Shown one piece after another: positions 39,839 to 48,440 of a DNA stretch of 64,000 nucleotides (position 1 is its first letter; the number at the start of each line of letters is the position of its first letter). The stretch comes from Clostridia bacterium (GTDB taxonomy: Bacteria; Bacillota; Clostridia; Christensenellales; Borkfalkiaceae): NCBI GenBank assembly GCA_017448355.1, contig JAFSLQ010000055.1, forward strand, positions 28,263 through 92,262, given 5' to 3'. The notes below the pieces were generated by a model that was not told the origin of the DNA, ran no database searches, and was given only the letters and a program-made list of their open reading frames with translations. The position numbers were made by a program, and so were the translations under genes.

Positions 39839-41125
39839 TTATAAATCTTCTTTTAACGCCGCTAAATCGAATAGTGCCTTTTTATAGATATCGTACGCCG
39901 TTAAAAGGTGTTCTTCTTTGACTCTCTCGTCCGCTTCGTGTAAGTGAAAGTTGACGTTCGGGAATTCCGGTCCGAACGCACAGCCTTTTAAGAAAACCCG
40001 TGCAAAAGTGCTGCCGCCCATACTTACGGGCGCTAACTTCTCGGAAGTTGTTTCGTTATATGCTTTAAGTAAAACTTGCACGAACTTTCCGTCTTTTTCT
40101 GTCATAACGGGCGGGTGTTCGTGGTCGATAACGGTAATATCGAGCGGGCAGTTTTTCATTTTTTCTTTAACGGCATCAACAGTAAACGGCGCGGGGATAC
40201 GCATATCGCAGGAAATTTCCGTGCCGCCGTCAATATTTTCTTTAACCAGATTCGGCGAAAAAGTTACGTAGCCTTGCGCGTTTTTCATCGAACATATTTC
40301 CCACTTGTCTAAAAACAGATAGTCGATAAAATCTCCGACGTCTTCGCCGCTGTCTTTTAAAAACCTTAATAATGGCAATATGGCGTTTTTGCCAAGACTA
40401 GGCTGCGAGCCGTGCGCCGCCACGCCTAAACTTATAATTTCGCCGCTATTGTATGTCAAGCCGTATTTAGCAAGCAGCGTTTTATCAAATTCGCCCTTCG
40501 GGCGCACGCTTGCTTTTGCGCAGACGGCGTTTATCACCGTACCGCCCGTAATCGCGCCGAAGTTTTTAAATGGCGGGATGTTCGCTTTTACGTAGTAAAA
40601 TCCCTTTTCCGCGTATGAGACCGGAAAGTTTCCGTCCGGCGAAAAACCGTATTTCGGGAGAGTGGTTTTGGTTTTTAAATATTTGACGTCTTCCCAGCCG
40701 CTTTCTTCGTTAGTACCGACGAAAAAACGGATTTTTTTATTACAAACCGTGCCGCTGTCTTTTAATTCTTTTAAGGCGTAAAGGGTTAAAAGCATAGCAC
40801 CCTTATCGTCGCCGACGCCACGACCTATATAATATCCGTCTTTTTTAGTGAGCGCAAACGGCGGATAATGCCAGTCGTTTGCGACGGGAACTACGTCTAA
40901 GTGCCCGATAATGCCGACTTCTTGACCGTTTCCGTAAACAATTTCGCCCGCGTAATTGTCATAGTTGATTGTTTTAAATCCGAAACTTTCCGCTTTTTTT
41001 AAAAACCACAAAAGCGCGTTTTTAACGTCCGTCCCGAAAGGAGCGTCCTTTTCCGCTTTTCTTTGTACGCTTTTTATCGCGATAAGTTCGCCTAAATCTT
41101 TAATAAATTCATTAAAATTTTGCAT
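39839..41125 (-). CDS. pepV: M20 family dipeptidase PepV
   Basis: This 428-residue zinc peptidase of the PepV subgroup (beta-alanyl and other dipeptides) has metal-ligand segments GHLDVVPVAND, YIGRGVGDDKGAMLL, FVGTNEESGWEDVKYL and the C-terminal HEADERVKEEHLL-type His. SPDGNFPVSYAEKG is typical of PepV. I start it at MQNFNEFIKDLGEL, preceded by AAAAGGCGGTG. It is cytoplasmic and should release amino acids for fermentation. Confidence 0.92.
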   Translation of the reverse strand: MQNFNEFIKDLGELIAIKSVQRKAEKDAPFGTDVKNALLWFLKKAESFGFKTINYDNYAGEIVYGNGQEVGIIGHLDVVPVANDWHYPPFALTKKDGYYIGRGVGDDKGAMLLTLYALKELKDSGTVCNKKIRFFVGTNEESGWEDVKYLKTKTTLPKYGFSPDGNFPVSYAEKGFYYVKANIPPFKNFGAITGGTVINAVCAKASVRPKGEFDKTLLAKYGLTYNSGEIISLGVAAHGSQPSLGKNAILPLLRFLKDSGEDVGDFIDYLFLDKWEICSMKNAQGYVTFSPNLVKENIDGGTEISCDMRIPAPFTVDAVKEKMKNCPLDITVIDHEHPPVMTEKDGKFVQVLLKAYNETTSEKLAPVSMGGSTFARVFLKGCAFGPEFPNVNFHLHEADERVKEEHLLTAYDIYKKALFDLAALKEDL

Positions 41126-41234
41126 TATACACCGCCTTTTACTACTAACAGTATATAACTTTCGCAAAAATTTTGCAACAAACAAACTATTACGGGAAAT
41201 TTTTTGACGAAACTTCCTAAATTATCTATTTTAT

Positions 41235-41263
41235 TTTACATTTTTATTAAATTTTGCTAAAAT
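41235..41263 (+). promoter_or_regulatory. Promoter giving a leaderless radC mRNA
   Basis: TTTACA (41235-41240) and TAAAAT (41258-41263), spacer 17 bp. Only six bases (ACTCTT) separate the -10 box from the radC ATG, so the ATG is about at +1. Confidence 0.7.
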
Positions 41264-41269
41264 ACTCTT

Positions 41270-41980
41270 ATGCAAGAGCAGTTGCACCAAGGACACCGCG
41301 AAAGAATTATAAATAAATTTATCGAATTTCCCGACGCTTTTAACGAGCACGAGTTGTTGGAAATTTTTCTTTTTGCAGTATACCCCCGAAAAGACACTAA
41401 TGAAATCGCTCACCGCCTAATCGTGGCTTTCGGCAGCATAGAAAACGTTTTCGCCGCAAACGCCCAACAGTTGATGACGGTAAAAGGCGTAGGCAAGGCG
41501 GTTGCCGCGCAGATTATTCTGCATGCTAAACTTATGCAAAAGATAGCGTCGGTAAAAACTGCGGGAAACGAATCGGCGTTTACTTCGTTTGATAATGCGA
41601 AAAAAGAACTCGCGGAACTTTTTAAAGGCCTTAAAGGAGAAAAATTTTACTTTTTTCTTCTTAACGACGCGTTTAAAAGCGTGTTTCGCTTAGAATATTC
41701 GGGTAAGGGCGACGAAGTTTTAACCGATACTTTGGAAATCGCCCGCGCGATGAGTTTACATAAGGCAAAGTTCGCGCTTATGGCGCACAACCATCCGAGC
41801 GGAAAAGTCGAGCCGAGTTATCAGGATGATATCGCAACCAAAAAGTGTTTAATCGTCTGCAACTTGCACGGCATTAAACTTACCGACCACATAATAGTTG
41901 CTAACGACAAAGCGTACAGTTATTACGGTAGCGGAAGACTTAGATACATAGAAGAGCAGATTAGCCTTGACAAAATATAA
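41270..41980 (+). CDS. radC: RadC family JAB/MPN protein
   Basis: This 236-residue protein has N-terminal helix-hairpin-helix segments (about 20-80, TVKGVGKAVAAQII) and a C-terminal JAB1/MPN metalloprotease-like domain with the zinc site LMAHNHPSGKVEPSYQDD. Despite the name, a DNA-repair role is not established. No Shine-Dalgarno precedes the ATG; the promoter -10 box is six bases away. The gene is followed by gltX after 23 bp, so both may share the transcript, with gltX having its own good ribosome site. Confidence 0.92.
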   Translation: MQEQLHQGHRERIINKFIEFPDAFNEHELLEIFLFAVYPRKDTNEIAHRLIVAFGSIENVFAANAQQLMTVKGVGKAVAAQIILHAKLMQKIASVKTAGNESAFTSFDNAKKELAELFKGLKGEKFYFFLLNDAFKSVFRLEYSGKGDEVLTDTLEIARAMSLHKAKFALMAHNHPSGKVEPSYQDDIATKKCLIVCNLHGIKLTDHIIVANDKAYSYYGSGRLRYIEEQISLDKI

Positions 41981-42003
41981 AAGACGCTGAAAAGGAGAGA
42001 ATT

Positions 42004-43443
42004 ATGGCAAAAGTAAGAACGCGTTTTGCGCCGAGTCCTACGGGATATCTTCATATCGGGGGGCTGCGAACCGCGCTTTACGGATATTTATTCGCAAAGC
42101 AACGCGGCGGCGATTTTATTTTACGCATAGAAGACACCGACACAAATCGCTACGTCGACGGTTCGGTGCAAATTATTTACGATACGCTGCGGGATTCCGG
42201 TATAATGTACGACGAAGGACCTGACGTCGGCGGAGATTTCGGTCCGTATATCCAGAGTGAGAGAAAGAATATTTATACCGAATACGCAAAATTACTCGTA
42301 GAAAAAGGCGGTGCATATTACTGTTTCTGCACGCCCGAGCGTATTGCGGGATTGAAGGATGAAGAGGGCAACGTTCGTTACGATAAACATTGTCTTAAAC
42401 TTTCTAAAAAAGAAATAGAAGAAAAAATCGCCCGTGGAGAGCCGTACGTTATCCGTCAGAACGTTCCGCTAGAAGGTACGGGAACATATCACGACCTTGT
42501 TTACGGCGATATTTCGGTGGATTATAAGGACATTGAAGACGGAATTTTAATTAAGAGCGACGGTATGCCGACGTATAACTTCGCAAACGTTATCGACGAC
42601 CATTTGATGGGTATAACGCACGTTATCCGCGGTACGGAATATCTTTCTTCTACGCCGAAATATAACCTTATGTACGACGCATTTGGCTGGGAACGCCCCG
42701 TATATATACATCTTCCGCCCATTATGAAGGACGCGCAACATAAATTGTCCAAGAGAAACGGCGACGCGGGCTACGAAGATTTTGTCAATAAAGGCTACGT
42801 TAAGGAAGCGATAGTAAACTATATCGCGCTACTCGGATGGAGTCCCAAAACCAACGCCGAAAAGATGAGTTTATCTGAACTTATCGAAAACTTTTCGTTA
42901 GAAGGCATCAATAAATCGCCCGCGATATTCGACGAAGCCAAAATGAAATGGCTGTCAGGCGAATACATTAAAGAAATGACCGACGAAGAATTTAAAAAAC
43001 TTGCGTTGCCGTTCTTAAAGAAAAGTGCGGCTTTTGGTAAATTCGACCAAGACAAATTGCTGAAACTTGTTAAACCGCGCGTGCAAATAATGAGCGAAAT
43101 TCCCGAGAAGTTGGATTTTATAACAGATTTTAAAGAGTATGACCTTGAACTTTTCGCAAATGAAAAACAAAAGACAAGCATAGAACTTGCCAAAGAAATT
43201 TTGCCGAAAATTAAGGAAAGATTATCAAGTCTTGCGGAGTTTACGAACTCGGTACTTTTTGAAACACTCGTTGCTTTATCCGCGGAACTCGGCATCAAAA
43301 AGCAGGCGCTTTTATGGATTGCGCGAATTGCAATCACGGGTAAAAGCGCAACCGCAGGCGGCGCAACCGAAATCGCCGAAGTTTTAGGTAAAGAAGAGAC
43401 TTTAAGACGACTTGACTTTTCGATAGAGTTGTTAAATAAATAA
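42004..43443 (+). CDS. gltX: Glutamyl-tRNA synthetase
   Basis: This 479-residue class I synthetase has the HIGH-type motif FAPSPTGYLHIGGLRTALY, the LRIEDTDTNRY strand and the KMSKS-type loop HKLSKRNGDAGYEDF. The C-terminal helical domain is the anticodon-binding region. Whether it also charges tRNA-Gln (needing GatCAB) cannot be told here. AAAAGGAG lies before the ATG. Confidence 0.97.
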   Translation: MAKVRTRFAPSPTGYLHIGGLRTALYGYLFAKQRGGDFILRIEDTDTNRYVDGSVQIIYDTLRDSGIMYDEGPDVGGDFGPYIQSERKNIYTEYAKLLVEKGGAYYCFCTPERIAGLKDEEGNVRYDKHCLKLSKKEIEEKIARGEPYVIRQNVPLEGTGTYHDLVYGDISVDYKDIEDGILIKSDGMPTYNFANVIDDHLMGITHVIRGTEYLSSTPKYNLMYDAFGWERPVYIHLPPIMKDAQHKLSKRNGDAGYEDFVNKGYVKEAIVNYIALLGWSPKTNAEKMSLSELIENFSLEGINKSPAIFDEAKMKWLSGEYIKEMTDEEFKKLALPFLKKSAAFGKFDQDKLLKLVKPRVQIMSEIPEKLDFITDFKEYDLELFANEKQKTSIELAKEILPKIKERLSSLAEFTNSVLFETLVALSAELGIKKQALLWIARIAITGKSATAGGATEIAEVLGKEETLRRLDFSIELLNK

Positions 43444-43451
43444 TGGATGAT

Positions 43452-43491
43452 AAAATAATGGCGACGGTATTCGTACCGTCGCCATTATTTT
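43452..43491. terminator. Shared terminator of gltX and the HTH gene
   Basis: AAAATAATGGCGACGGTA / TACCGTCGCCATTATTTT form a perfect 18-bp stem with a TTCG tetraloop. It overlaps the HTH stop codon. Confidence 0.88.
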
Positions 43492-43696
43492 ATTTATTAA
43501 CTTTCGGGTTGTCCGTCCGTTCTAATAAATAGTCAATAGAAACGTTAAAATAATCGGCAAGAGCGATAAGGGTTTTATAATCCGCTTCGTGTTCTCCCGT
43601 TTCGTACCGACTAATAGAATTTTGGTTCATATTTAAGTCAAGAGCAAGTTTAAGTTGTGAAATATTTTTTGATTTTCTTAATTCTTTTAATCGCAT
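43490..43696 (-). CDS. Small XRE-family HTH regulator
   Basis: This 68-residue protein is a single helix-turn-helix domain (SQLKLALDLNMNQNSISRYE, then LIALADYFNVSIDYLLERTD). I start it at MRLKELRKSKN; the upstream extension contains the operator. The promoter region has an ATACCAAAACGGTAT palindrome, nearly identical to the two upstream of the HTH gene at 10586-10795, so the two proteins probably recognise the same operator. A copy of the dispersed repeat (D) lies upstream. Confidence 0.87.
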   Translation of the reverse strand: MRLKELRKSKNISQLKLALDLNMNQNSISRYETGEHEADYKTLIALADYFNVSIDYLLERTDNPKVNK

Positions 43697-43720
43697 AAGA
43701 AAAAATCTCTTGACAATAAT

Positions 43721-43763
43721 ATACCAAAACGGTATAATAAAAATATCCCGATACGGGATATTT
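43721..43763 (-). promoter_or_regulatory. Two palindromes upstream of the small HTH gene
   Basis: ATACCAAAACGGTAT (43721-43735) matches the operators at 10532-10545 and 10561-10574. A second palindrome, AAATATCCCG-ATA-CGGGATATTT (43741-43763), lies between it and the repeat. Confidence 0.65.
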
Positions 43764-43770
43764 TTACAAA

Positions 43771-43817
43771 AAGTCGTCAAACTTGAATTGCGGTCAAAAA
43801 CCTAACGGCAAAGCAAC
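43771..43817 (-). repeat. Dispersed terminator-adjacent repeat, copy D
   Basis: On the minus strand it reads TTGCTTTGCCGTTAGG, TTTTTGACCGCAATTCAAG, TTTGACGACTT. It follows the mnmG terminator by a few bases and precedes the small HTH gene in the same orientation, exactly as copies A and B do. Confidence 0.85.
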
Positions 43818-43819
43818 AA

Positions 43820-43864
43820 TAAACACTCCGCTCGCGATAAAATTTATCGCGGGCGGAGTGTTTA
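43820..43864. terminator. Terminator of mnmG
   Basis: TAAACACTCCGC and CGCGATAAA pair with their complements (one T/G internal mismatch) around a short centre, directly after the mnmG stop. Confidence 0.8.
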
Positions 43865-43874
43865 TTACAATATT

Positions 43875-45731
43875 TTAATTTTTAAGATATACCATTAAAA
43901 CCGCGATATCCGCGGGCGAAACGCCTGAAATTCGCCCCGCTTGTCCTAAATTTTTGGGGCGGATTTTATCGAGTTTTTGCCGTGCTTCGAGCCGCAGTCC
44001 TTCCATTTTAAGATAGTCGATATCTTCCGGCAAAAGTTTTTCTTCGAGTTTTTTGGCTTTTTCTATCTGTTCCTGTTCTTTTACTAAATATCCCGCGTAT
44101 TTTGCGTCGATTTCTACCGTGTCCATAATTTGCTTAGATATTCCGTCTAAAATTCCGAGAGTTTTCGCAATTTTATCAAGCGGAATACCGCGCCTGACTA
44201 AATCCCCCGCCGAAAGTGCCGTTTGCGAAGCGGGAAAACTGTATTCCGATAGTAAATTTTCAACGCTTTTCGGCTTAAATAGTTTATCGATTTCGCTTTT
44301 CGCGCGGGTGTATTCCGCTTTTCTCTTTTCAAGAACCGCTTTTCTTTTTTCGGAAATTAACCCCGTGCGCATAGCCTTTTCGGTAAGGCGCAAGTCGGTG
44401 TTGTCCTGTCTTAAAACTATTCTGTATTCCGCGCGCGAAGTCATCATACGGTAAGGTTCGTTTGTGCCTTTGGTCGTTAAGTCGTCTATAAGTACGCCTA
44501 TATACCCGTCGTCGCGGGAAAGCGTAAACGGTACTTTTTCTCGAAGGTAAAGCGACGCGTTAAGCCCCGCGATTAGTCCTTGCGCGGCGGCTTCTTCGTA
44601 GCCGCTTGTGCCGTTTATCTGCCCCGCGGAATATAACCCCTTTATGCGTTTATATTGCAAAGTCGGGTATAAATCGAGAGAATCGATACAGTCGTATTCT
44701 ATCGCATACGCGTAGCGCATTATTTCGCAATGTTCTAATCCCTTGACCGTGCGATACATCGCCTTTTGAACGTCGTGCGGGAGCGAAGTCGATAAACCTT
44801 GCACGTAAATTTCGTTGGTGTCAGCCCCTTCGGGTTCTAAAAAGAGTTGGTGACGGTCTTTATCGGCAAAGCGCACGACTTTGTCTTCAATCGACGGGCA
44901 GTATCTTGGGCCTGTGCCTTTAATCTGTCCGGAGTACAGCGGGGAGCGGTGCAAGTTTGCGCGTATAATCTCGTGCGTTTTTTCCGTCGTATACGTAAGA
45001 TAGCACGGCGTTTGTTTTTCGGGAATACTTTCGGTAAGGTACGAAAAGGGGTAAATATCCGTTTCGCCGTTTTGGACTTCCAGCCCGGAAAAATCTATCG
45101 TGCGTTTATCTACTCTTGCAGGCGTACCCGTTTTAAATCTGCGAACGGAAAAGCCCAAATCTATTAAATTAGCGGTCAAAAGATTAGCGGGCGAAAATCC
45201 GTTAGGACCGGACGGGCGTTGCCACTCGCCCGCAATAACGCTGCCGTTTAAGTACACTCCGGTCGCAAGAATTACCGCGCGGCAAGATATTATGCCGCCG
45301 AACGCAGTCTTTACGCCCGAAACACAGCCGTTTTCGGTCAAAATTTCCACCGCTTCGCCTTGTAGAATTTTTAAGTTTTCCGTTTCTTCAAGCGTTTTTT
45401 TCATCAAGCGGTGATAAAGATTTTTATCCGCCTGCCCGCGAAGGCTTTGCACCGCCGCACCCTTGCCGCGGTTAAGCATACGGATTTGCAAAAGCGCTTT
45501 ATCCGCGTTTACACCCATTTCGCCGCCAAGGGCGTCGATTTCACGGACAATTTGACCTTTTGCAGTTCCGCCGATGGAAGGATTGCACGCCATAAAGGCT
45601 ATGCTGTCAAGATTTAATGTCAGCATAACCGTTTTTAAGCCTGTCCTTGCAAGCGCGAGCGCGGCTTCTACCCCCGCGTGTCCCGCGCCGACGACCGCAG
45701 CGTCGCAAATTTCTTCGATGAATTCCGTCAT
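43875..45731 (-). CDS. mnmG: tRNA uridine-5-carboxymethylaminomethyl modification enzyme MnmG (GidA)
   Basis: This 618-residue FAD enzyme works with MnmE to modify U34 of certain tRNAs. The FAD-binding N-terminus is AAVVGAGHAGVEAALALARTG; GidA signatures FMACNPSIGGTAKG and AAAQGLIAGLNAS are present, with conserved CPSIEDK (GPRYCPSIEDK). Length is normal (about 620-630). It follows dnaA on the same strand; the classical partner rsmG is 20 kb away and mnmE is absent. The Shine-Dalgarno is weak. Confidence 0.96.
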   Translation of the reverse strand: MTEFIEEICDAAVVGAGHAGVEAALALARTGLKTVMLTLNLDSIAFMACNPSIGGTAKGQIVREIDALGGEMGVNADKALLQIRMLNRGKGAAVQSLRGQADKNLYHRLMKKTLEETENLKILQGEAVEILTENGCVSGVKTAFGGIISCRAVILATGVYLNGSVIAGEWQRPSGPNGFSPANLLTANLIDLGFSVRRFKTGTPARVDKRTIDFSGLEVQNGETDIYPFSYLTESIPEKQTPCYLTYTTEKTHEIIRANLHRSPLYSGQIKGTGPRYCPSIEDKVVRFADKDRHQLFLEPEGADTNEIYVQGLSTSLPHDVQKAMYRTVKGLEHCEIMRYAYAIEYDCIDSLDLYPTLQYKRIKGLYSAGQINGTSGYEEAAAQGLIAGLNASLYLREKVPFTLSRDDGYIGVLIDDLTTKGTNEPYRMMTSRAEYRIVLRQDNTDLRLTEKAMRTGLISEKRKAVLEKRKAEYTRAKSEIDKLFKPKSVENLLSEYSFPASQTALSAGDLVRRGIPLDKIAKTLGILDGISKQIMDTVEIDAKYAGYLVKEQEQIEKAKKLEEKLLPEDIDYLKMEGLRLEARQKLDKIRPKNLGQAGRISGVSPADIAVLMVYLKN

Positions 45732-45761
45732 AAGTCTTTGTTTTTCCTATGGTTTTCCGTT

Positions 45762-45793
45762 TTTACGCGGGGCGAATTTTCGCCCCGCGTAAA
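45762..45793 (-). terminator. Terminator of dnaA
   Basis: TTTACGCGGGGCGAA / TTCGCCCCGCGTAAA, perfect 15-bp stem between dnaA and mnmG. Confidence 0.82.
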
Positions 45794-45811
45794 CCGTTTT
45801 GTATTTCGTTT

Positions 45812-47146
45812 TTATTGTTTTAAAAGTTTTTTCTTGATGTCGTTAATCTCGGTATAAAGTTTCGTATCCGTTTTCATTTGTTCCGCAACTTTATCGCGGG
45901 AATATATTACCGTAGAATGGTCTCTCCCCCCGATAACCTGACCTACCGTTATAAGCGGCAGATTCATCATATCCGTTATAAGATAGACGCAGATTTGTCG
46001 CGGTTCGACAAACTCTTTGTTCTTCTTTTTGCCGATAACGTCGGCTTTTGACACCTTGTAGAAGTCGCACACGCAACTGATTATATCTTCCGCTTGAAGT
46101 TCTTCCTGTCGTTCGCCCGCGGATTCTTTAAGCGCTTCGTTTACAAGGTCGATGGTTATCGGGCGTTCGTGAAGTTTACTTGCGAACACGACTTTTGTCA
46201 GTTTGCCGATTAAGGTTCTCACGTCATCGCCTTCCATTTCTGCGATATAGGTTAAAACTTTTATGTCGACAAGGCATTTTTGTTCTTCGCTTTTTTTGCG
46301 AAGTATCGCGATTCTTGTCTCTAAATCCGGCGGTTGCACGTCGGCAAGAAGTCCGCCTTCGAAGCGCGTGCGAAGTCTTTCTTCTAAAACTTCTATTTCC
46401 TTAGGCGGACGGTCGCAGGTTAAAACAACCTGTTTGTTTTGCATAACGAGTTCGTTAAAAGTGTGGAAAAATTCCGTCTGAACGCCCTGTTTTTTAGCAA
46501 GGAATTGAACGTCGTCGATAAGCAGTACGTCCACACCCCTGTACTTATTGCGGAAATCCGCAGGTGACGCCTTGCCTTTACCGATGCTTTCAATCATCTG
46601 GTTGGTAAACTGTTCGCAAGTGGCGTAAAGCACGTGAAGCGATGGTTTTTTAAGTTTTATGTAGTTTGCAATCGCCATCAAAATGTGCGTTTTGCCAAGT
46701 CCCGTGCCGCCGTAAATGAAAAGCGGGTTGTATGCTTCGCCGGGATTTTCCGCCACAGCCTTTGCTGCGGCGAAAATAAATTCGTTGGACGGACCTACTA
46801 CGAACGAGTCGAAGGTAAACTTCGGGTTAATGGGCGAGCCTTGCGTTTCAATAGGCGCTGCGAGAGTGTCGCCGAAATTTTTAAGGTATTCGTCTCTGTT
46901 CCCAGCGACGACTATCGAAAAATCAGATACTTCCGAATTGCTTTTTTTAAGGGCTTCGCAAATTTTTTCGCGCATTTTTAAAGAAACGGTGTCCGCAAAA
47001 AGTTTGCTTTTTGTGCAAAGCACTATTTTATCGCCCACGACATCGACGGGCGTAAGTTGGGATATGTACGTATCGTAGGAAATCGAACTTATGGTTTTTT
47101 CCAGTTCAGGAAGCGTGGTTTTCCACAAAATCTCATAACTTTCCAT
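45812..47146 (-). CDS. dnaA: Chromosomal replication initiator DnaA
   Basis: This 444-residue AAA+ protein melts the origin. Domain I begins SYEILWKTTLPELEKTIS; domain III has Walker A FIYGGTGLGKTH and Walker B DVLLIDDVQF; domain IV carries the DNA-binding signature GGRDHSTVIYSRDKV near the C-terminus. I start it at MESYEILW, which has an AAGGATATCCC site; an upstream extension of 22 residues lacks one. It is divergent from recF, with overlapping promoters, and is followed by mnmG. dnaN, its usual neighbour, is 22 kb away. Confidence 0.97.
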   Translation of the reverse strand: MESYEILWKTTLPELEKTISSISYDTYISQLTPVDVVGDKIVLCTKSKLFADTVSLKMREKICEALKKSNSEVSDFSIVVAGNRDEYLKNFGDTLAAPIETQGSPINPKFTFDSFVVGPSNEFIFAAAKAVAENPGEAYNPLFIYGGTGLGKTHILMAIANYIKLKKPSLHVLYATCEQFTNQMIESIGKGKASPADFRNKYRGVDVLLIDDVQFLAKKQGVQTEFFHTFNELVMQNKQVVLTCDRPPKEIEVLEERLRTRFEGGLLADVQPPDLETRIAILRKKSEEQKCLVDIKVLTYIAEMEGDDVRTLIGKLTKVVFASKLHERPITIDLVNEALKESAGERQEELQAEDIISCVCDFYKVSKADVIGKKKNKEFVEPRQICVYLITDMMNLPLITVGQVIGGRDHSTVIYSRDKVAEQMKTDTKLYTEINDIKKKLLKQ

Positions 47147-47175
47147 TTGGGATATCCTTATAAATGTTTTTTCGT

Positions 47176-47204
47176 TTGCAATTAGGTAAGTTTTATTATA
47201 TAAT
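47176..47204 (+). promoter_or_regulatory. Promoter of recF
   Basis: TTGCAA (47176-47181) and TATAAT (47199-47204), spacer 17 bp. Its -10 box overlaps the -10 box of the divergent dnaA promoter. Confidence 0.65.
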
Positions 47205-47228
47205 AAATTCATAAGAAAATAAAGTCAA
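47200..47228 (-). promoter_or_regulatory. Promoter of dnaA
   Basis: On the minus strand TTGACT (47223-47228) and TATTAT (47200-47205), spacer 17 bp, about 55 bp before the dnaA start. Confidence 0.65.
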
Positions 47229-47261
47229 TTAAGACAAATTGTTTAAATTTTTTTGCATTTT

Positions 47262-48368
47262 ATGAAAATCAAGAGCCTAAAACTTAAAAATTTCCGCAAT
47301 TATACGGACGAAACTTTTAATTTTTCCGACGGGATAAACGTGCTTTCGGGCGAAAACGCGCAGGGTAAAACCAACGCCGCCGAAGCCATATTTTTTCTTT
47401 GTACGGGCTATTCTCCGCGCGCTAATCGCGATAAACTCGTGGTAAAATTCGGCGAAGATAGTGGTGAAATAACGGGTGTTGCGGACTCAGCGTACGGCGA
47501 AGTTTCGGTTAAAATCATTTTTTCGCAAACCGACAATAAGCGTATGTTCGTAAATGGCATCGAAGTATTAAAAATAAGCGAACTTTTAGGCAATATCCAT
47601 AGCGTATTCTTTAATCCCGCCGAACTTAAACTTGTTCAGGAAAGCCCCGAAGACCGCCGCAGATTTATGAACATATCCCTTTCGCAGATGTCGAAAAGTT
47701 ATTTCCGAGCGCTGCAAAATTACAACAAAATTCTGGCGCAAAGAAATAATCTCTTAAAAGATAGAGATATAGGGCTAATAAAAGAAACGCTTCCCGTTTG
47801 GGATGCAGGACTAACAAAATACGCGGCGGTAATAATTAAAGCGCGTAACGCATTTTTATCAGAACTTTCCCCCATTGCTGAGGAAAAACACGCGCTACTG
47901 TCCGACGGGCGTGAAAAACTTGTTATCAAAACCGAGAGCGGCTATTACGGCGAAGAAGATGAAATAGCGTATGCTTTTAATGAAGATTTAAAAACGGGCT
48001 TTGAACGCGATTTACGGCTTGGGTATACAAGTATCGGGCCGCACCGCGACGATATAAAGTTTACTTTAAACGGCGAAGACGCAAGGGTATTTGGCTCGCA
48101 GGGTCAGCAAAGAACAGTCGCGTTATCTTTGAAACTTGCGGAAGCGGAAACTTTTAAAACAAGATTCGGCGAATATCCCGTCTTGATTTTGGACGACGTT
48201 TTATCGGAATTAGATAAAAAAAGGCAGCGCCAACTTATTGACGCTGTGTCTAAAATGCAAACGATATTCACCGCTACGGGTATTTCCCGTTCAATATTTA
48301 AGGGTACACCCTATACTCATATAACTATTAAAGAAGGAAATTTAAAATCTATTAAAACAATTAATTAA
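47262..48368 (+). CDS. recF: DNA replication and repair protein RecF
   Basis: This 368-residue SMC-like ATPase helps load RecA at gaps. It has KIKSLKLKNFRNYTDETFNF at the N-terminus, Walker A GENAQGKTNAAEA, the signature segment GSQGQQRTVALSLKLAEAE and Walker B PVLILDDVLSELD. I start it at ATG (MKIKSLKL); no Shine-Dalgarno is visible. Normally it follows dnaN; here it is divergent from dnaA. Confidence 0.95.
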   Translation: MKIKSLKLKNFRNYTDETFNFSDGINVLSGENAQGKTNAAEAIFFLCTGYSPRANRDKLVVKFGEDSGEITGVADSAYGEVSVKIIFSQTDNKRMFVNGIEVLKISELLGNIHSVFFNPAELKLVQESPEDRRRFMNISLSQMSKSYFRALQNYNKILAQRNNLLKDRDIGLIKETLPVWDAGLTKYAAVIIKARNAFLSELSPIAEEKHALLSDGREKLVIKTESGYYGEEDEIAYAFNEDLKTGFERDLRLGYTSIGPHRDDIKFTLNGEDARVFGSQGQQRTVALSLKLAEAETFKTRFGEYPVLILDDVLSELDKKRQRQLIDAVSKMQTIFTATGISRSIFKGTPYTHITIKEGNLKSIKTIN

Positions 48369-48369
48369 T

Positions 48370-48411
48370 AAAATGGCAGCGCAAGCCAAAAAATGCTTGC
48401 GCTGCCATTTT
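48370..48411 (+). terminator. Terminator after recF
   Basis: AAAATGGCAGCGCAAGC / GCTTGCGCTGCCATTTT, perfect 17-bp stem and T-rich tail. Confidence 0.88.
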
Positions 48412-48440
48412 ATTTTAAAAAATGCGCTTTTATATTAGTG

